A stretch of DNA of 10,176 nt from Deltaproteobacteria bacterium (lineage in GTDB: Bacteria; Desulfobacterota; Desulfarculia; Desulfarculales; Desulfarculaceae), in the NCBI GenBank assembly GCA_020444165.1, contig JAHLLK010000171.1, positions 1-10,176 on the forward strand, read 5' to 3'. Made by a program: the position numbers and the translations under genes. The notes under the pieces are model-generated. The model was not told the DNA's origin. It was given only the letters and a program-made list of their open reading frames with translations, and ran no database searches. Positions 6,570-10,176 of the stretch are shown piece after piece; the first letter of the stretch is position 1, and the number at the start of each line of letters is the position of its first letter.

Positions 6570-8153
6570 CTATTTGTTGACATTCGACTCCAGCATGGGG
6601 TCGAAATATTGGTGCAGGTTCCCGTACAGGGCGCTCCAGCTTCCATCGCTTTGTTTGTCTTTGGCCAGAGCCACGGTAATCAGCCGAGCGCCGTCGGAGG
6701 TTTTGGCTGCCACCTGGGCGGTTATGCTTCGAGTGGTACGGCGTCTCCAGGCGGTTTTCGTGGTGTCTGTCCACTCCTCCACGGTTTGTTCCTGCCAATT
6801 TTCCGAAATGATGGTGCAGCGCAGCGGGTCGCCCCCGTCTTTCTTATCATTTTTTACCAGGGTTTCAGCTTTTTTCTTCAGTTCGTCCATGTCTCCGCCG
6901 GTGTAGCGATCGGGCGTCATGAAGGTACGTTCTTTTCGAATCCGGCGGTTCTCTTGATCTTTAGCCACCAGGGCGTCGAATTCGGCCTGGATCTCTTTTC
7001 GCTTCGGATCGGATTCCCCCAGCGCGGCAGTGACCTTCTCTGTGATTTCCCGAATGGACGTCATCCATTTGTGATCCACCAGATTTGGTTTGATGGTCTT
7101 ATCGGATTTCCACCCGTTGTCTTTTTCCAACTGGGCCATGGCGGCGGCGATTTCTTTCTCTGCGTCCCCCGTCACGGACTCGACACGGCTTGCAAAACCT
7201 TCCTCAAAGCTTTTTAAACGAAGGGGAGCTTCCCTGTCGGCCAGTTCTTCCAATTGCCAGGTCTTGCCGTTGGGGAATTCCGTTTTCTTGTACTCCTCAT
7301 AAAAAACTTTAAACGCATCGCAGCGCTTCTGAGCTTCGGCGAACTTTTCGGGTTCGGATGTGCCCGGCACGAACACCAGCATGTCAGGGTTATGCCCCTC
7401 CTGTCCGGGGTAGGAGAGATATTCACGGAACCGGGCCACCCATTCCGCGGACTGCTGTTCCTGAGCAGCTTTCGCCCCGACGGCGTCGGCTTTGGCTTTG
7501 GATTCTGCAGCTCCTTGTTCCCGGGCCTTTTCGTTCAGCTCCTCGAAGCGGTTTTGCACGGCGGCAAATTGGGGATTGGCCGGATCGAACTGTCCGCCGT
7601 AGTTCTTTTCAATTTCGCCAAAGAACTGTGCCGCCTGCTGGAGGTTGTATTTTGCACTTTCTGCGTTGCTGCCGACGTACCGCTCGGCGCTGTCGAGAAG
7701 ACGGGTAATATCTTTCAGCCTTTTTGTTACCCCGGCGGGGAGTTTGTCTGTGGCGGCCGTTTTTGCTGCAACGGCAGGTCCTGAAGATTTTGTCGGCATG
7801 GCTTTTGGCTCAGGTTTTGGGGGAAGTCCCTGTTCCGAAGATGCCGGTTTCGCATCGAGTTTGCCAAGTTTTTTATCCACATTGTTTCGAATGCGCGTAA
7901 ATTTCTTTTCGGTCTGCAAGATCTTTTTGTTGTTGGGATCTTCCGCCTTTCCCTGTTCGATGAGTTCGCCGGCCTCATTAAGCAAGGCATCGGCCTCTGC
8001 ATTTTTTCCACTGAACATCATTTTTTCCGCATCGCGGAGGATCTTGTCGGCCTGTTTGGCCAGGTCGTCCACCTCTGCAAAAGCGCTTCCAGCCGTCAAA
8101 ACAAACGTCGTCAGAAGAACCGCAACAAAACTCCGTCCCCATTTCATTTCCAT
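6570..8153 (-). CDS. Secreted helical/coiled-coil protein of unknown function
   Basis: I do not recognise this 527-residue protein. Residues 1-26 form a clear Sec signal peptide: a positive start, a hydrophobic stretch about 9-22, and G-S-A-F-A before E27. There is no lipobox cysteine, so it should be periplasmic or exported. Residues 27-100 are helical and charged, in the style of a tetratricopeptide-like repeat. Residues 101-138 are a proline/alanine/lysine linker. Residues 139-435 are long helices with coiled-coil character, including an alanine/lysine/glutamate-rich stretch at about 205-235. Residues about 443-527 look like a beta-rich domain, with R-C-T-I-I-S, R-S-I-T-A-Q-V-A and L-I-T-V-A-L-A, ending in Y-G-N-L-H-Q-Y-F. 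The ATG at 8153 has AGGAGG six bases upstream. It lies 68 bases after the MFS transporter on the same strand, with a candidate promoter between. Confidence 0.85.
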   Translation of the reverse strand: MEMKWGRSFVAVLLTTFVLTAGSAFAEVDDLAKQADKILRDAEKMMFSGKNAEADALLNEAGELIEQGKAEDPNNKKILQTEKKFTRIRNNVDKKLGKLDAKPASSEQGLPPKPEPKAMPTKSSGPAVAAKTAATDKLPAGVTKRLKDITRLLDSAERYVGSNAESAKYNLQQAAQFFGEIEKNYGGQFDPANPQFAAVQNRFEELNEKAREQGAAESKAKADAVGAKAAQEQQSAEWVARFREYLSYPGQEGHNPDMLVFVPGTSEPEKFAEAQKRCDAFKVFYEEYKKTEFPNGKTWQLEELADREAPLRLKSFEEGFASRVESVTGDAEKEIAAAMAQLEKDNGWKSDKTIKPNLVDHKWMTSIREITEKVTAALGESDPKRKEIQAEFDALVAKDQENRRIRKERTFMTPDRYTGGDMDELKKKAETLVKNDKKDGGDPLRCTIISENWQEQTVEEWTDTTKTAWRRRTTRSITAQVAAKTSDGARLITVALAKDKQSDGSWSALYGNLHQYFDPMLESNVNK

Positions 8154-8184
8154 TTAATCCCTCCTCTTCCTCATTCAACGACAG

Positions 8185-8212
8185 AATATACAGCGTCCAT
8201 CCATTCTTTAAA
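8185..8212 (-). promoter_or_regulatory. Candidate promoter for the secreted coiled-coil protein
   Basis: On the reverse strand TTTAAA (8207-8212) is followed 16 bases later by TATATT (8185-8190), about 30 bases upstream of the start codon. The -10 is a good match and the -35 only moderate. The gene could also be co-transcribed with the MFS transporter. Confidence 0.35.
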
Positions 8213-8221
8213 TTGCTGAAG

Positions 8222-9667
8222 TTATTGTTTCCCTGAGCCGCTTTCCGATTTCCTGTCTTCGCGGCCCGGGCGCCTCTGGCTTCTGAAAAGACCCGTGAAA
8301 AGACCGAAGGAGGCCCCTGCGATAGGTCTGATCTGGCTCACTCGAAAGATGAGCTGGCCGTGGCCGATCGGTTCTACAGGGCGCACTTCCCTGAATTTTT
8401 TAAGCAAAAGACCCGCGGCCACGAATCGAATGAGACCGGAAAGGAAAAAGATCACCGGAAGAGTCGAGACGGGCGCCCAGATCCAGGAACCAAAGGCAAA
8501 AGAATCCGGAAGCTGGTCGGCCGCAATTCCCCCGCAAAGCGAACCGAACAGAACGCACACCCCATTGACCAACCCCTGATATGCGACGCATCTGGCCCGC
8601 TTCGGAGGGGTAACCGCATCAAACATGAAATTGGCCGCAGAAAGATTGAATCCCGCCCACACGAATCCTGCATACGCCTGGATCACCATCAGATATCCCA
8701 GGTTGTGGGAAAACAGCCAGAGCATAGGGATCACGCCGACACCCCATCCGCAGAGATTCAGGATCTTCTTGTTGCCGAAACGGTCGCTCAAATCTCCCCA
8801 GTAACGGAAGGTGAGAAACTGACTGACGGCCGCCGATGCCGTTACGGCAGTAAACACCAGATAGGTGAGATGGAGATCCCGAAGCATATAAAGGGCAAAA
8901 TAAGGTCCAGAAAAAGAGACCCCAAAATTGACGGCGGCCACAAAGAATGCAAATTTTGCGAAATTAGAATGGGGCGAACGCCTCAAGAACTGCCTGAATG
9001 TGAATACCTGTTCAGCAGACAGCCGGAATTCCGGATCAGCATAGCCTTTCAACCAGTGGACGGAATACAGACGGGCGAGAAAAGCTGCAAGAAAAATAAT
9101 CAGGAACCCAGTCGCCGCATGATCCCACCGGGCAAAGAGGTGCAGGACAAGCCCAGCCATGAGAAGAGAGACGAATGTGCTCATTCCGGCCAGCCGGTTG
9201 CGGTTCCCGAAAAACCGGCCTCTTATGCGGGGGTCAACCAAATCGCCGATCAGGCTGTTCCAAATAGGAACGATCGCGCCGTTGGAACCCTGGTAGAGGA
9301 GAACAAGCCCCATCAGGAGCCACACCGCGGTTTCACCCCTTCCGAAAAGAAATGGGAGAATGCAGATGGGTATCCACAGAAGCCCCTGAAACAGGGCGCC
9401 TGTTACAATCACCCTGCGCCGGCTTGGGAAGCGGTCCATACGGATGGCTCCAGCCCACTGCATCACCGCACCGAAAAGCTGTGGAAGGGTGGACAGGAGA
9501 CCCACCTGAAGGGTTGTCGCCTGAAGAAAGATGCCGAAAGGCCCCAGATAGGTTTCCCCCGACCCCAGCATTACGGCATGGCTTACTCCATCACGAACGG
9601 AGGCGCGAAGAGAAGGATCATCGATCTCCGCGGTCGGGGAAGCCTTGACTGAAGTTTCCAGGGACAT
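8222..9667 (-). CDS. Major facilitator superfamily transporter
   Basis: This gene encodes an inner-membrane secondary transporter of about 481 residues with roughly 12 hydrophobic helices in a 6+6 pattern around a central loop (about residues 205-235). The best motif is the loop G-D-L-S-D-R-F-G-N-K-K-I-L (about 291-303), the MFS signature between helices of the second half. R-I-R-G-R-F-F-G-N-R-N-R (about 147-158) is also typical of soluble loops in this superfamily. The substrate cannot be told; it could be an uptake carrier or a drug/metabolite exporter. The charged C-terminal tail (R-S-Q-R-R-P-G-R-E-D-R-K) is cytoplasmic by the positive-inside rule. Starts at 9667 (ATG), 9679 (ATG) and 9685 (TTG) are in frame. 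9667 is chosen because a GGAA lies upstream at a loose distance, but 9679 is possible. It is divergent from the candidate peptide gene at the right edge. Confidence 0.85.
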   Translation of the reverse strand: MSLETSVKASPTAEIDDPSLRASVRDGVSHAVMLGSGETYLGPFGIFLQATTLQVGLLSTLPQLFGAVMQWAGAIRMDRFPSRRRVIVTGALFQGLLWIPICILPFLFGRGETAVWLLMGLVLLYQGSNGAIVPIWNSLIGDLVDPRIRGRFFGNRNRLAGMSTFVSLLMAGLVLHLFARWDHAATGFLIIFLAAFLARLYSVHWLKGYADPEFRLSAEQVFTFRQFLRRSPHSNFAKFAFFVAAVNFGVSFSGPYFALYMLRDLHLTYLVFTAVTASAAVSQFLTFRYWGDLSDRFGNKKILNLCGWGVGVIPMLWLFSHNLGYLMVIQAYAGFVWAGFNLSAANFMFDAVTPPKRARCVAYQGLVNGVCVLFGSLCGGIAADQLPDSFAFGSWIWAPVSTLPVIFFLSGLIRFVAAGLLLKKFREVRPVEPIGHGQLIFRVSQIRPIAGASFGLFTGLFRSQRRPGREDRKSESGSGKQ

Positions 9668-9750
9668 AAGAAAAACCATTTCCAAAAGAAAATTTTTTCC
9701 ATCTCATCCGGGCCTTACAGCGAACCGGACCGAATCAAACCCACATTGAA

Positions 9751-9779
9751 AGTATAACATCCCTGGATTTGAACCTGAA
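9751..9779 (-). promoter_or_regulatory. Candidate extended -10 promoter for the MFS transporter
   Basis: The reverse strand reads TG-t-TATACT (plus 9751-9759), an extended -10 that matches TATAAT at five of six positions. TTCAGG (9774-9779) lies 17 bases before the hexamer as a weak -35. The predicted transcript starts about 75 bases upstream of the transporter start. Confidence 0.38.
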
Positions 9780-9904
9780 TCTTTTTTTGCATCCAGGAGT
9801 GAGAAAGCAAAGGAGAAGCCTCCTCATTCCCTCATCCGGACAGAGACTGCGACGCCCTGGATTTCGTTTTGATCGTTCGCTGCGCCTCACGGGTCATGGA
9901 GGTT

Positions 9905-9917
9905 CATGGAATCCATG
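9905..9917. repeat. Perfect 13-bp palindrome in the peptide-gene leader
   Basis: CATGGA-a-TCCATG is a perfect inverted repeat with a one-base centre, preceded by another copy of TCATGGA at about 9894-9900. It may be an operator half-site arrangement, about 175 bases upstream of the peptide gene start. Chance is not excluded. Confidence 0.4.
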
Positions 9918-10091
9918 GGAAAATAGTGCCCTTTCCGCTAAAAAATACAGGCTTCACCTTATATCCAACCGTACTTCCAACCAGTACTCTGACTCAGGCA
10001 CACAGGCACAGAAGATTGCCGCGTTCCTCTATCCGGAGGAGGGACAAAGGGAATGGCGCCTTATCTGTACAAATGGAACAGGAGGGAACTC

Positions 10092-10176
10092 ATGGATATC
10101 AGAGAACTGAAAAGAATACTTGCGGGGCTCTGTGTGGCGAGTCTTGCATCAGGCGCGGGACTTGTCTTCACCGGGT
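10092..10176 (+). CDS. sbtA: Candidate thio(seleno)oxazole RiPP precursor (SbtA-like), N-terminal leader only, runs off right edge
   Basis: The 28 visible residues begin M-D-I-R-E-L-K-R-I-L-A-G-L and go on C-V-A-S-L-A-S-G-A-G-L-V-F-T-G. This is the pattern I know from precursors of the selenobiotic (SbtA) family: a short charged start M-D-x-x-x-L-K, then L-A-G-L, then a small-residue hydrophobic stretch. A radical SAM enzyme (SbtM) modifies a Cys- or Sec-containing core near the C-terminus of such peptides. The start has an excellent ribosome binding site, AGGAGGG at 10080-10086, five bases upstream. An in-frame ATG at 10053 with its own GGAGGAGGG would add 13 residues, but the family-like pattern begins at 10092. 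The core region, any TGA-encoded selenocysteine and the maturase are outside the window, so the call rests on the leader alone. A generic small exported peptide is the main alternative. Confidence 0.55.
   Translation, partial: MDIRELKRILAGLCVASLASGAGLVFTG

Larger units (their letters stand above)
9680..10091. other. Non-coding region between the MFS gene and the candidate SbtA gene
   Basis: No convincing gene is seen in these roughly 410 bases. They contain a candidate reverse-strand promoter (9751-9779), a perfect 13-bp palindrome CATGGA-a-TCCATG (9905-9917), and a small hairpin GTACT-AGTAC (9971-9987). Two purine-rich ribosome-binding-like tracts lie at 10035-10043 and 10080-10086. The long leader could carry regulatory elements for the peptide gene that starts at 10092, but no known riboswitch was recognised. 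Confidence 0.5.

Noticed and set aside
8360..9652. A 430-codon open frame on the plus strand opposite the MFS transporter
   Set aside because: Its translation is rich in charged and proline residues without domain features, while the opposite strand encodes a clear 12-helix transporter. It is a codon-bias shadow.
10004..10020. A sigma54-like site AGGCAC...TTGC upstream of the peptide gene
   Set aside because: The GG and GC are separated by 11 bases instead of the required 10, and the first T of the -24 element is missing.
9769..10110. A 113-codon plus-strand open frame overlapping the peptide gene start
   Set aside because: It has no ribosome binding site, no recognisable composition or motif, and is out of frame with the well-supported start at 10092.

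Overview
The window looks like a chromosomal segment from a Gram-negative, probably anaerobic bacterium of the Desulfobacterota (sulfate-reducer-like). This is a tentative placement. It rests on the acetate/acyl-CoA gene set, a CTCGTAAAAAGTC-ended repeat of a style I associate with these genomes, and what looks like the start of a thio(seleno)oxazole (selenobiotic, SbtA-type) peptide precursor at the right edge. Base composition is moderate and shows no obvious foreign island.

Left part (1-2748, minus strand): the first 146 codons of an AMP-forming acetyl-CoA synthetase (acs) run off the left edge. About 375 bases separate it from a gene of some 624 codons that fuses an acetyl-CoA hydrolase/CoA-transferase region to a C-terminal Pat-like GNAT acetyltransferase. 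A candidate acs promoter lies in this gap, with a perfect inverted repeat filling its -35/-10 spacer. In the fused protein the position expected to hold the catalytic glutamate of the CoA-transferase is glutamine. The two genes suggest an acetate-activation module with built-in acyl-CoA sensing or protein acetylation.

Middle part (2918-6151, plus strand): a probable operon of an unknown four-helix membrane protein, a cNMP-binding/CBS/nucleotidyltransferase-like (DUF294-type) signalling protein, and a DEDDh 3'-5' exonuclease. The signalling protein is split into two open reading frames in different frames. The conserved sequence joining its domains continues upstream of the second ORF in that ORF's own frame, so this is most simply a broken single gene. 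The nucleotidyltransferase half has also lost the aspartates of its active-site motif. As I know the family, such signalling proteins and exonucleases often neighbour acs and acetate symporters in Proteobacteria. Here acs is close by but no symporter is visible.

Right part (6209-9679, minus strand): an MFS transporter, a large secreted helical/coiled-coil protein of unknown function, a 101-bp repeat with terminal inverted repeats that contains a likely bidirectional terminator, and a small YwbE-family protein.

Right edge (about 9680-10176): a roughly 400-base non-coding stretch leads into a strongly ribosome-bound start codon at 10092. The first 28 residues of that gene match the leader style of SbtA-type RiPP precursors. 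The modified core and any radical SAM maturase would lie outside the window. This is the most interesting lead here.
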